In this document: piece by piece, positions 8,257-16,154 of the stretch
Numbering within the stretch: the stretch's first letter is position 1
How the letters are laid out: each line of letters opens with the position of its first letter
Assembly: GCA_945863965.1 (NCBI GenBank)
Contig: CAMBBZ010000007.1
Coordinates: forward strand, 1-32,733
Source: Chitinophaga pinensis
GTDB taxonomy: Bacteria > Bacteroidota > Bacteroidia > NS11-12g > UBA955
Reading direction: 5' to 3'
Length of the DNA stretch: 32,733 bases
Translations under genes and position numbers: made by a program
Notes under the pieces: generated by a model
The model's database searches: none
Told to the model about the DNA's origin: nothing
The model's input: only the letters and a program-made list of their open reading frames with translations

Positions 8257-9635
8257 TTGCTATAGCTATCGTATTTTTTGGGGCCTTGGCCCTTCTTTTT
8301 ATCGGCCTCAATAAAGAGGAGAAAAGTTTAAAACTTGCTGCGGCATCAATATTAGGTTTAGCAGGTATTTCCATATTTGCAGAATCTAAGGGAATAATTA
8401 ATGTAGATGCTTTTTTTACTTGGGTGCCTGCCGGTATGATTACATTCAACCCAACGGCTCAAGTTATTGCGGCTATACTCACTGTAATGGCAATGATTAT
8501 CATTAATTTAATGCCGGCGGTGTCGCGCAAAGGAATGGATGTTATTGCATTGATGATGTTTTCTTTATGCGGAGGCCTTCTTATGATTGGGGCTCAGCAT
8601 TTAGTGGTGTTATTTTTAGGTATTGAAATCCTATCTATCCCCTTATTTGTTCTTGCAGGAAGTGAAAAAGACGATATATATGGTAATGAGGCTTCGCTGA
8701 AATACTTTTTAATGGGTGCTTTTTCAACAGCAATTTTTCTATTAGGCGCTACTTTTCTTTATGGCGGCAGTGGAACCATGTACTATCATGAAATTTTATT
8801 GCGACTTTCCTTCGCGGAACATTTTGGAGAGTTTCCTATTTTGATGCAAACGGGACTGGTTTTAGTTTCCGTTGGTTTGCTGTTTAAAGTATCAGCCGTT
8901 CCTTTTCATTTTTGGAGTCCCGATGTATATGAAGGTTCCCCCAATAGAATTGCGGCTTTTATGGCCATCATTGTAAAAATTGCGGGATTTGCTGCATTTG
9001 CGCAATTACTGACTGCCTTCGTTCCTATGCAAACGTGGTATTCCAATTGGATGTTACCAATTTCCGCCATAACGGTATTGGCAGGAAACATAATGGCTCT
9101 AGCGCAACAGTCCTACAAAAGAATGTTGGCGTATTCTAGTATTAGTCATGCTGGATATTTATTGTTGTTTTTATTGCAACCCATTCAAGAGAACTTTCAA
9201 GTTTTAGGTGTCTATTTATTGTCCTACGGATTAGGAACGGCTGTTTTATTTTACTTGTTTGATAAATATGCAACCTCGCAAGACAAAACGGTTGGCATAT
9301 TTACAGGTATTGCCTACACCAACCGATTTGATGCTATGGCATTAATAGTGGCTACTTTAACGGTAGCGGGTATTCCCTCAACTATCGGCTTTATAGCTAA
9401 ATACCAGTTGTTTACTGCTGCATTTCCCACAGCCATGTGGGGTGTTTTATTGGCATTAGTAGGATCTGCTATTAGTATTTCATACTATTTCAAACCATTT
9501 AGGGTATTATTCAAAACCGAATCAGACGTTCAACCATCTATTCATTTTACTTGGAAATACGTTTGTCTACTGGGTGTTACATTAAGTATGGTAATCCTAG
9601 GATTGTTTCCAGTGCTTTTGAATTGGATTTTTTAA
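8253..9635 (+). CDS. nuoN: NADH-quinone oxidoreductase subunit N
   Basis: This is the third antiporter-like subunit, 460 residues. Glu125 in LGIEILSIPLFVLAG and Lys212 in GLLFKVSAVPFHFWSPD are the expected buried charges. FWSPDVYEGSP is the NuoN form of the loop. It starts at GTG overlapping the nuoM stop by four bases (GTGA). It is the last gene of the operon; a 10-bp palindrome follows its stop but no clear T-run terminator. Confidence 0.94.
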   Translation: MIAIAIVFFGALALLFIGLNKEEKSLKLAAASILGLAGISIFAESKGIINVDAFFTWVPAGMITFNPTAQVIAAILTVMAMIIINLMPAVSRKGMDVIALMMFSLCGGLLMIGAQHLVVLFLGIEILSIPLFVLAGSEKDDIYGNEASLKYFLMGAFSTAIFLLGATFLYGGSGTMYYHEILLRLSFAEHFGEFPILMQTGLVLVSVGLLFKVSAVPFHFWSPDVYEGSPNRIAAFMAIIVKIAGFAAFAQLLTAFVPMQTWYSNWMLPISAITVLAGNIMALAQQSYKRMLAYSSISHAGYLLLFLLQPIQENFQVLGVYLLSYGLGTAVLFYLFDKYATSQDKTVGIFTGIAYTNRFDAMALIVATLTVAGIPSTIGFIAKYQLFTAAFPTAMWGVLLALVGSAISISYYFKPFRVLFKTESDVQPSIHFTWKYVCLLGVTLSMVILGLFPVLLNWIF

Positions 9636-9665
9636 CGCAGCTGCGGGGCGTGTGAATTTCCCCCG
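9636..9665 (+). other. Palindrome and short dyad after nuoN
   Basis: A perfect 10-base palindrome CGCAGCTGCG (9636-9645) begins right after the nuoN stop. CGGGG (9644-9648) can pair with CCCCG (9661-9665). There is no T-run, so this is at best a weak processing or stability hairpin rather than a standard terminator. Confidence 0.25.
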
Positions 9666-9735
9666 AAAAGCGAATTCCAATCTAAATAAGAGCCCCAACA
9701 CGTTGGTGTAAATATATTTGGAATTGACATCAATG
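9663..9735 (-). pseudogene. Decayed duplicate of the 3' end of the neighbouring barrel-like gene
   Basis: On the plus strand 9668-9678 and 9766-9776 share AAGCGAATTCC. In both places this is followed by a similar run ending in CGTTGGTGTA and an ATAT-rich stretch. Read on the minus strand the first copy gives NSKYIYTNVLG, against NPKYSYTNALG in the intact gene at 9762-10340. The relic lacks two bases near the end, which shifts the frame, and its stop codon is lost. The offset is 98 bases. It looks like a tandem duplication of a gene, or of its last 70 bases, that has decayed. Similarity beyond 9735 is not convincing. Confidence 0.5.
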
Positions 9736-9761
9736 CAGACCACTTATTTCAGTATCAACTT

Positions 9762-10340
9762 TTAGAAGCGAATTCCGAAGCGGTAAATAAATGCCCCCAA
9801 TGCGTTGGTGTAGCTATATTTTGGATTGAAAGCCACACCAATTAGTGCATACATACCCAAACGCCCATCATCGTTGTATCCTCCTCCCAAAATTGGAGTG
9901 CCAAACCATTGCCGTTCGCGCGGGTCAAAAGAAACTATTGAATTTTGATAACGGTACTCGACATGCAGAAATAGATTTGAAATGGGCAAACGAGCAAAAC
10001 TGTAAATACCCCCAATTGGACTCAATACATTATTGAAATTATCTCCATAAATAGATCCGGTAAGTCCAGCGGCTACATAAAATCTTTCATTGATATGAAT
10101 GCCCGTATAGGGGGCTAGCTCGAGCAAATAGGTAATGCCACTTCCGAAGGCTGTGAAATCCATACCGTGGTACGCAATATCCTTATAGCGATAGGCTACT
10201 ATTTCATCTGCAAACTTGGTTTCTTGAATTGATTGGTTCGCCTGTTTTCGTGTGCTATCCAATCCCTCATACTGTCCAAAAACAGAATTCGACAATAGTA
10301 ATATAACAATAATAAAAACTAAAGGTGTATTTCTACTCAT
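9762..10340 (-). CDS. Small outer-membrane beta-barrel-like protein, function unknown
   Basis: The protein has 192 residues. A signal peptide is clear (about 1-22, ending SNSVFGQ). The rest has no long hydrophobic helix. It has alternating, aromatic-rich segments (FYVAAGLTGSIYG, LFLHVEYRYQNS, GMYALIGVAF, AFIYRFGIRF) and ends in Phe, as outer-membrane barrel strands do. I do not recognise the family. It is convergent with nuoN and divergent from serC, 44 bases away. A degenerate second copy of its last part lies just downstream. A small outer-membrane protein is the best guess; a secreted soluble beta protein is the alternative. Confidence 0.6.
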   Translation of the reverse strand: MSRNTPLVFIIVILLLSNSVFGQYEGLDSTRKQANQSIQETKFADEIVAYRYKDIAYHGMDFTAFGSGITYLLELAPYTGIHINERFYVAAGLTGSIYGDNFNNVLSPIGGIYSFARLPISNLFLHVEYRYQNSIVSFDPRERQWFGTPILGGGYNDDGRLGMYALIGVAFNPKYSYTNALGAFIYRFGIRF

Positions 10341-10343
10341 GTA

Positions 10344-10375
10344 TTTGGTGTCTCACAATATTACATGTAAAATTG
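10344..10375 (+). promoter_or_regulatory. Candidate promoter of serC-serA-DUF1015
   Basis: TTTG (10344-10347), 20 bases, then TAAAATTG (10368-10375), one mismatch from TAnnTTTG. The box ends nine bases before the serC ATG, so the mRNA would have almost no leader. Confidence 0.4.
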
Positions 10376-10384
10376 TAGGCGTTT

Positions 10385-11461
10385 ATGAACAACGGTAAAA
10401 AGATTCACAATTTTTCAGCAGGGCCGTCGATTTTATCGGACTACGCCCTAGAAAAAAGTGCACAAGACATTGACAATTTTGCAGGAATGGGTTTAAGCGT
10501 TCTTGAAATTTCACACAGAAGCAAACAGTTCGTTGACGTAGTTGATCAAGCGCAACATTTGGTTCGCCAATTGATGGGGTTGAATGAAGACTACGATGTT
10601 CTTTTTTTGCAAGGTGGTGCTTCTACTCAGTTCTTTCAGGTACCTCAAAATTTCCTACAACAAAAAGCAGTTTATTTGAACACGGGTGTTTGGTCCCAAA
10701 AAGCAATTGAAGAGGCTAAGGGATTTGGACGTGTGGTTGTGGCGGCTAGCAGTGAGGATAGTAATTTCAATTTTATTCCCACATCCTATACTATTGATGG
10801 GGATGCTGATTATTTCCATTGCACCAGTAACAATACCATTTTTGGCACACAGATGAAATCGTTTCCCAATTCGCCTGTGCCCATGATTTGCGATATGAGC
10901 TCCGATATTTTTTCAAAAGAAGTTGATTTCAACGCTTTTGATCTCATATACGCGGGTGCGCAAAAAAATATGGGACCTGCGGGAGTAACCCTAGTAGTAA
11001 TCCGAAAAGATATGTATGCTAGAGTGGCAGACCGTCATATCCCAACCATGTTAGGTTATAAGGTTCATGGAGAAAATGGAAGTATGTACAATACACCACC
11101 GGTTTTCCCAATATTGGTTTCTAAATACAATTTAGAATGGGTAATGAATAATGGCGGCTGCGCTGGAATGCAGATACGCAATAACGAAAAAGCGGAATTA
11201 CTATATGCGGCCCTTGATCGTTCTCCTTATTTTGTGGGAACCGCAGAAACAGACTCACGCAGTAATATGAATGCCTGCTTCGTTTTCAAATCCGAATTTG
11301 AACACCTAACAGAATCATTTGATGCCGCTTGTAAAGAAGGTAATATTAGTGGCTTAAAAGGCCACAGAAGTGTAGGCGGTTACAGAGCCTCAATGTACAA
11401 TGCCTTACCCTTGGAAAGCGTTCAAGCTTTAGTTCACATAATAGACAATTTTGCCTCATGA
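10385..11461 (+). CDS. serC: Phosphoserine aminotransferase
   Basis: This PLP enzyme, 358 residues, converts 3-phosphohydroxypyruvate and glutamate to O-phospho-L-serine; in many bacteria it also serves pyridoxal phosphate synthesis. The family start HNFSAGPSILS is present. The PLP lysine is Lys194 in AGAQKNMGPAG, and the substrate-binding HRSVGGYRASMYNALP closes the protein. Full length for the family. Its TGA overlaps the serA ATG by four bases (ATGA), so SerC and SerA, which catalyse consecutive steps, are translationally coupled. The gene order serC-serA is the reverse of the reaction order. Confidence 0.95.
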   Translation: MNNGKKIHNFSAGPSILSDYALEKSAQDIDNFAGMGLSVLEISHRSKQFVDVVDQAQHLVRQLMGLNEDYDVLFLQGGASTQFFQVPQNFLQQKAVYLNTGVWSQKAIEEAKGFGRVVVAASSEDSNFNFIPTSYTIDGDADYFHCTSNNTIFGTQMKSFPNSPVPMICDMSSDIFSKEVDFNAFDLIYAGAQKNMGPAGVTLVVIRKDMYARVADRHIPTMLGYKVHGENGSMYNTPPVFPILVSKYNLEWVMNNGGCAGMQIRNNEKAELLYAALDRSPYFVGTAETDSRSNMNACFVFKSEFEHLTESFDAACKEGNISGLKGHRSVGGYRASMYNALPLESVQALVHIIDNFAS

Positions 11462-12408
11462 GAATCTTAGCTAACGACGGTATCGATGCCGCAGGTAAAG
11501 AACTTCTCGAAAATGCAGGATTTGAAGTGGTTACTACTAAGGTCCAACAAAATGACTTGGCGACTGCAATTTCCGAGTACGATGTACTTATAGTTCGCAG
11601 TGCAACCAAAGTTAATGCCGATATCATTAATGCGAGTAAGCTAAAGTTAATCGCTCGTGCAGGTGTCGGTTTGGATAATATCGACTTGAAAGCTGCCGGT
11701 GAAAAGGGTATTACTGTCGTAAATACACCGAATGCATCGTCAAGATCGGTAGCGGAATTGGTATTTGCCCATGCATTTTCTGTAGCGCGTATGTTACACC
11801 ATACCAATAGAGAAATGCCTTTGAATGGCCAAGCAGACTTCAAAAACCTTAAAAATATAGCCTCTGAAGGATTTGAACTTCAAGGTAAAACAATTGGAAT
11901 TATTGGATTCGGTCGCATCGGTCAAGAAGTTGCCAAAATAGCCGTTGGCTTGGGTATGCAGGTATTGGTTTATGATTACAAGTCCCGAGTTTTTGATATC
12001 ATAATAGAATTGCACCTGGCCTACAAACAACACAACTTTAAAGTTCAACTTAGTGGACAACCCATGGATGTGGTTTTGTCACAATCTGATTTCATTAGCG
12101 TACATACCCCTGGATCCGAAGAGGTTATTGGTCATGCCGAATTAGCGCAAATGAAAAAAACAGCCGTCGTTATTAATTGTGCTCGTGGCGGTGTTGTCAA
12201 CGAAATTGCATTAAATGAAGCGTTAAAAACAGGTAGAATCGCTTTCGCAGGCATTGATGTTTTCCAGAACGAACCCCCAACGGATGATCTAATGCTTTCT
12301 TTATCGAATGCATCTTTGTCACCTCATATTGGAGCTAGTACGGCAGAAGCACAAATGCGAGTAGGCATAGAATTAGCGGAACGTATTATCAATCACTTGG
12401 TGAAATAA
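11458..12408 (+). CDS. serA: D-3-phosphoglycerate dehydrogenase, short form without ACT domain
   Basis: The enzyme oxidises 3-phosphoglycerate to 3-phosphohydroxypyruvate, the first step of serine synthesis. It has 316 residues. The NAD-binding GFGRIG (150-155) and the catalytic Arg243 (NCARGG), Glu272 (NEPP) and His290 (SPHIGAS) are in place. The C-terminal ACT domain that gives serine feedback inhibition in the long form is missing, so control is probably at another level. Other 2-hydroxyacid dehydrogenases share the motifs, but coupling to serC makes SerA the clear choice. DUF1015 follows eight bases later. Confidence 0.93.
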   Translation: MRILANDGIDAAGKELLENAGFEVVTTKVQQNDLATAISEYDVLIVRSATKVNADIINASKLKLIARAGVGLDNIDLKAAGEKGITVVNTPNASSRSVAELVFAHAFSVARMLHHTNREMPLNGQADFKNLKNIASEGFELQGKTIGIIGFGRIGQEVAKIAVGLGMQVLVYDYKSRVFDIIIELHLAYKQHNFKVQLSGQPMDVVLSQSDFISVHTPGSEEVIGHAELAQMKKTAVVINCARGGVVNEIALNEALKTGRIAFAGIDVFQNEPPTDDLMLSLSNASLSPHIGASTAEAQMRVGIELAERIINHLVK

Positions 12409-12416
12409 TCCGTTTT

Positions 12417-13628
12417 ATGCGCGTTTTCCCTATTACAACCTTATTACCCGAAAGAACCCAAGCACAAAAAATCGTTTCCTTGGGTTCTGGAAAACTCAGT
12501 GTCGAGGTATTGCAATCAAAAGCCCAAGCATTTGAAGATTCATACCTTCGGGTGGTGAAGCCGCAGTTTATAGACGCCTCGCTTATTTCTGAAACCCCAG
12601 AGTTTTACGATAAAAGCCGAGCGTATTTTTTAAGACTTTTAGAGAATAAGCGTATCAACCCGCATCCCAAAAGTATGTTCTACTACCAACAAGAACATCA
12701 TTCAGGACTTATATTAGGGGGTTGGATTTTAGGGGTAGATGCCGAAGATTATATTAATGGTAAAGTAAAAAAACACGAAAATACCCTTTCCATTAAAGAA
12801 AATAGGCTCGTTAGACACATTGCCGCTCTAGAATCAATGGCGGAACCTGTTTTATTGAGCCAAAAATTACCTGCTATCTTGACTGAGTTAGCCGTTGAGA
12901 TCTCCCATTCGGAGCCTTTATTGCACGTATCCGATGAATTACAAAATATTCATCGTGTTTGGGCTGTCGGTAATCTTCAAGATATTGAAAAAGTTGAGCA
13001 TACATTCGAACAATTTGATTCTTTGTATATCGCTGATGGACATCATCGGTGCGCTGCATCATCCCGATATTTAATCGAGCGTTATGGCGTTAATTCGGGA
13101 AAAGGTATTATGGCGCTCATTATGGATGAGAATGATTTATTAGTTAAGCCCTTTTATCGAATGCTATCCCAAGTAAAACCTGAAATATTATGGGATTTTA
13201 TAAATGCCGAAGGGATACATCATTGGGAAGTAGCCCATTCCCTAAGTTATGAAGACCTAAAAAAAGGTCAGATACTTTGTATCAGTAAGGATAAACGGTC
13301 CATAATCCAGATTTCTCCCGATATGATGGGGGAGAGTGCACTTTCGAAATTAGATGTGAATATTTTAGAAACTAACATCCTTAGTAAAGCCTACGATTTA
13401 AAAGATTCCTCAGAGGATAATCGTTTGACATTTATGCGTGGTGACACTCCCTTGGATACGATTTTACAAAAGTTAACCGAGGGAAGTATTGATTTGGCCT
13501 TCTTATTCGCGCCCAATACCATGTCGGAAATTCGTTTGGTAGCGGATCAAGGTGATATTATGCCTGCAAAGTCTACATTCATCGAGCCCAAAATACCAAC
13601 AGGTTTGATCATCGAAGATTACAGATAA
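12417..13628 (+). CDS. DUF1015 family protein in the serine operon
   Basis: The protein has 403 residues and no signal peptide or membrane segment, so it is cytoplasmic. The family marks are HENTLSIKENRLVRHIAALE (120-139) and YIADGHHRCAASSRY (204-218). No reaction has been proven for the family as far as I know. It starts eight bases after serA and is surely in the same transcript; DUF1015 beside serA/serC is a recurring arrangement in Bacteroidota and other phyla. The DGHHR motif recalls the DGxHR-type motif of ParB/sulfiredoxin-fold proteins, a fold that includes the ADP-dependent free serine kinase SerK of archaea. A role in serine/phosphoserine metabolism is therefore a fair inference, not a demonstrated fact. 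No serB lies in this cluster. Confidence 0.8.
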   Translation: MRVFPITTLLPERTQAQKIVSLGSGKLSVEVLQSKAQAFEDSYLRVVKPQFIDASLISETPEFYDKSRAYFLRLLENKRINPHPKSMFYYQQEHHSGLILGGWILGVDAEDYINGKVKKHENTLSIKENRLVRHIAALESMAEPVLLSQKLPAILTELAVEISHSEPLLHVSDELQNIHRVWAVGNLQDIEKVEHTFEQFDSLYIADGHHRCAASSRYLIERYGVNSGKGIMALIMDENDLLVKPFYRMLSQVKPEILWDFINAEGIHHWEVAHSLSYEDLKKGQILCISKDKRSIIQISPDMMGESALSKLDVNILETNILSKAYDLKDSSEDNRLTFMRGDTPLDTILQKLTEGSIDLAFLFAPNTMSEIRLVADQGDIMPAKSTFIEPKIPTGLIIEDYR

Positions 13629-13729
13629 AAATAAGATTTATTGGATTCTTATTAGATTCCACATTTAGATCTTCCGGTTTCAAACTTAGAAGATTGATCC
13701 GTCAGCGTTTAATTGTTTGGTTTTTCCTC

Positions 13730-14059
13730 TTAAAACAACGAAAGTTGTTTCTTTTCAGGCCCAAGCTTGAAAACCGACTGGACCAATTTGTGAAGTGTGG
13801 TAATCGTTTGTTTTTCTACCGAATAAATAGAGGAAGTGCGGTGTAACTTCATTTTTATGAAACCTTCATCCTTAAGCTTTTGCAAGTGACCTGATACGGT
13901 ACTTTGAGAATAGGGGAGTTTGTTGACTACCGCTTGACATGTTGATGGGCCCGATTCTGTTAAAAACAACAGAATTGCAATTCGGGCTGGGTGACCTATT
14001 GCTTTTGACAAATGAGCCAAATGATCTACTTGTGTGTCGAATGCGGAATCTTTCTTCAT
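13730..14059 (-). CDS. ArsR-family winged-helix regulator
   Basis: The protein has 109 residues when started at MKKDSAFDTQ. A TTG six codons upstream (14077) lies inside the promoter box and is rejected. It follows the ArsR/SmtB layout: helix LSKAIGHPARIAILLFL (17-33), DNA-reading helix around YSQSTVSGHLQKLKDEG (50-66), and a wing at IKMKLHRTSSIYSV (68-81). The ELCVCD metal site is absent, and a lone Cys41 is the only cysteine, so a metal sensor of the classic kind is unlikely. It belongs to the broad group of ArsR regulators of unknown signal. It is the last gene of a minus-strand series but has its own promoter with an inverted repeat. No obvious target gene is adjacent. Confidence 0.85.
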   Translation of the reverse strand: MKKDSAFDTQVDHLAHLSKAIGHPARIAILLFLTESGPSTCQAVVNKLPYSQSTVSGHLQKLKDEGFIKMKLHRTSSIYSVEKQTITTLHKLVQSVFKLGPEKKQLSLF

Positions 14060-14061
14060 AT

Positions 14062-14088
14062 CTATCGTTAATAGCAAATATACGATAG
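14062..14088. promoter_or_regulatory. Candidate ArsR operator (inverted repeat around the -7 box)
   Basis: CTATCGT (14062-14068) and ACGATAG (14082-14088) are perfect 7-bp arms 13 bases apart. The minus-strand -7 box TATATTTG (14082-14075) lies between them. The centre-to-centre distance of the arms is 20 bases, about two helical turns, as expected for a dimeric winged-helix repressor. The site starts three bases before the ArsR ATG, so binding would block its own transcription. Confidence 0.5.
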
Positions 14089-14101
14089 TTTATTTATTCA
14101 A
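14075..14101 (-). promoter_or_regulatory. Promoter of the ArsR gene
   Basis: TTG (14101-14099), 16 bases, then a perfect TATATTTG (14082-14075), reading on the minus strand. It lies between the end of the acyltransferase gene and the ArsR ATG at 14059. Confidence 0.5.
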
Positions 14102-14108
14102 GATACGT

Positions 14109-15020
14109 TTACGAATTAATATCCGATTTTTTATGCTTCCAACGCCGGTGACTCCAAAGCCAGGTGTGGGGTTGGTTTTGGATTTCTTGTTGCATATTAC
14201 GAATACAAACCGACATGATTTCTTCGCTAGACATAGATTCTGAATCCAAGGTATCGGTAAATTTAGCGGTATAATATCCCCGTTTGATTTGGTGTTGGGT
14301 TAGGTATAAAACAGGTAATTTGTACTTTTTGGCAATTTTGGCAGGTCCATTTAAAAAAGGTGTTTCTTGATTAAAAAATGGTTCCCAATGAACGCCGTTC
14401 AAATTTGCAGGACTTTGATCGCCAATCAAGGCTGCAATAAAAGCTTCCCTCTGAGCCGTTAAGGTTGAAACAGCCCGAACGGTTTCATTCATATTTACGG
14501 GTGTTCCTTTAAATCGAGACCTCATACGGTACATTAAATAGTTAAAATTCGGATTACTTAAAGACTTATAGACAATCAAAACTATTTGATCCACATATAA
14601 TTGGGATGCCAAGGCGGCCCATTCCCAATTACCAGAATGGGTTAGAACTACTACGCAGGCTTGATTATTTTTATTGTATTCGTGAAGAATTTCCGGATTT
14701 TCATAAACAACGCGTTTTTTAAGTTCCCGTTCTGAAATACTTAATCCTTTTATGATTTCCACAAAAATATCGCCAAGGTGCTTGTAATAATCGCGTTCGA
14801 TTTGACGCTTTTCGGATGTTGATTTTTCTGGGAAAGCCGAATCTAAATTAGATCGAACTACTTTGAGCCGATATTTGAACACCCTATATAAGAGTAAAGA
14901 AACAAAATCAGAAAGGGCGTATAGTACGGAACAGGGGAGGCACGAAATTCCATAGAAAATCGGATATGCCACCCGCATAAACATAACAGATGCTTTTGGA
15001 ATATCCGATTGATAGGGCAT
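14109..15020 (-). CDS. LpxL/HtrB-type lipid A or lysophospholipid acyltransferase
   Basis: This inner-membrane acyltransferase, 303 residues, moves an acyl chain onto lipid A or a related acceptor. An N-terminal hydrophobic stretch (about 15-47) anchors it. The HxxxxE catalytic motif is His128-Glu133 in THSGNWEW. GDQSPA (about 198-203) and the closing WLWSHRRWKHKK are typical of the LpxL family. Length is usual for the family. It starts seven bases after the stop of the M42 peptidase gene, so the two are probably co-transcribed. MFMRVAYP (Met13) is an alternative start. Which acyl step it performs cannot be told from sequence. Confidence 0.88.
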   Translation of the reverse strand: MPYQSDIPKASVMFMRVAYPIFYGISCLPCSVLYALSDFVSLLLYRVFKYRLKVVRSNLDSAFPEKSTSEKRQIERDYYKHLGDIFVEIIKGLSISERELKKRVVYENPEILHEYNKNNQACVVVLTHSGNWEWAALASQLYVDQIVLIVYKSLSNPNFNYLMYRMRSRFKGTPVNMNETVRAVSTLTAQREAFIAALIGDQSPANLNGVHWEPFFNQETPFLNGPAKIAKKYKLPVLYLTQHQIKRGYYTAKFTDTLDSESMSSEEIMSVCIRNMQQEIQNQPHTWLWSHRRWKHKKSDINS

Positions 15021-15027
15021 AACCGTC

Positions 15028-16095
15028 TTAATTATACTGAAAAGATTGGTGGGCTTTAAGGTTTTTAAGCGCGGCTAGCATCAATTGAATACAAGATTCA
15101 ACATCGTCTTTATGGACCATCTCAACGGTGGTGTGCATATATTTCAAGGGAAGAGAAATAAGCGCAGACGCCACGCCATTGCCAGAGTAGGCAAAGCTAT
15201 CTGTATCGGTGCCTGTTGAACGACTTACCGCATTTCTTTGAAACGCAATCTTGGCCTCGTTGGCCGAATTGATTATAAATTGCAATAAGTTATTTTGAAC
15301 TGCTGGTCCGTAAGTTACAACAGCCCCTTTTCCGCATTTGGTATCTCCTTGGAGTTTCTTGTTATATAATGGACTGTAGGTGTCATGGGTAACATCGGTT
15401 ACTATGGCTACATCGGGTGCTAGGCGCCTTGAAATCATTTCCGCACCGCGTAATCCAATCTCTTCCTGTACACTGTTAACCACATATAACGTAAATGGCA
15501 AGTCTATTTTCTGTTCTTGTATATGGCGAGCAACTTCTGCAATCATAAATCCACCCATCCGATTATCGAGAGCACGACCAATTATAAATTGGTCATTAAG
15601 CCATTCCGAACCGGCTTCAAAAACCGCTACCGCACCGACATGAATGCCTAGTTTTTCTACTTCTTCTTTATTGGCACAACCCACATCAATACACACATTT
15701 TCGGGTTTAATCTCGGGGTCTTTGCCTAAGCGAACGTGCACGGCTGGCCAACCAAACACACCTTTAACTTTATTGCCATTTTCGCAATGGATGTAACAAC
15801 GCATACTAGGTGCAATTTGAAAATCACTACCTCCATTACGAATAACATATATATAACCATCGTCGCTGATATAGTTCACAAACCAACTTATCTCATCGGC
15901 ATGAGCTTCTATTACTACTTTATACTCTTTACCTGGATTTATTACTCCTACCGCAGTTCCGTATGTATCTACAAAGGATTCTGCGATATACGGTTTTAGA
16001 TAATCGAGCCAAATTTTTTGTCCGCTGTACTCAAATCCGGTAGGACTTACGTTATCTAAATACGCATGTAAAAAGGTTTTTGATTCTTCTCTCAT
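15028..16095 (-). CDS. M42-family metalloaminopeptidase
   Basis: This cytoplasmic di-metal aminopeptidase of the M42 (glutamyl aminopeptidase/TET) family, 355 residues, usually forms large tetrahedral assemblies that degrade peptides. Metal and catalytic residues are all visible: His65 and Asp67 (EAHADEIS), Asp177 (RALDNRMGG), Glu211/Glu212 (VQEEIGLRGA), Asp234 (VTDVTH) and His321 (YMHTTVEM). M42 members were once called endoglucanases or cellulases, a name that should be avoided. A perfect -7 box ends only six bases before its ATG, and a tandem repeat array lies further upstream. The acyltransferase gene follows after seven bases. Confidence 0.92.
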   Translation of the reverse strand: MREESKTFLHAYLDNVSPTGFEYSGQKIWLDYLKPYIAESFVDTYGTAVGVINPGKEYKVVIEAHADEISWFVNYISDDGYIYVIRNGGSDFQIAPSMRCYIHCENGNKVKGVFGWPAVHVRLGKDPEIKPENVCIDVGCANKEEVEKLGIHVGAVAVFEAGSEWLNDQFIIGRALDNRMGGFMIAEVARHIQEQKIDLPFTLYVVNSVQEEIGLRGAEMISRRLAPDVAIVTDVTHDTYSPLYNKKLQGDTKCGKGAVVTYGPAVQNNLLQFIINSANEAKIAFQRNAVSRSTGTDTDSFAYSGNGVASALISLPLKYMHTTVEMVHKDDVESCIQLMLAALKNLKAHQSFQYN

Positions 16096-16101
16096 AATCT
16101 A

Positions 16102-16109
16102 CAAATTTA
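16102..16109 (-). promoter_or_regulatory. -7 box TAAATTTG of the M42 peptidase gene
   Basis: A perfect TAnnTTTG box on the minus strand ends six bases before the ATG, so transcription would start at or within a base or two of the start codon: a leaderless mRNA. No TTG lies at the matching upstream distance. Confidence 0.4.
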
Positions 16110-16154
16110 ATACAAATCACAGAGTATATAAGACTCGAACGAAATATGGTAATA

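Noticed and set aside
9845-10036. Plus-strand 63-codon frame inside the barrel-like gene
   Set aside because: It is antisense to a gene with a signal peptide and plausible product and has no promoter or family look.
11952-12070. Frameshift in serA, because the stretch after VYDYKSRV looks unusual
   Set aside because: The segment keeps the right length between the NAD motif and SDFISVH, and all catalytic residues follow in frame; it is normal divergence.
13630-13694. Terminators between DUF1015 and the ArsR gene
   Set aside because: Two dyads exist (AATAAGA/TCTTATT and ATCTTC/GAAGAT), but they are short, AT-rich, with loops of 10-14 bases and no T-run; too weak to call.
14060-14077. TTG start for the ArsR gene
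   Set aside because: It overlaps the -7 box; the ATG at 14059 gives a normal family start.
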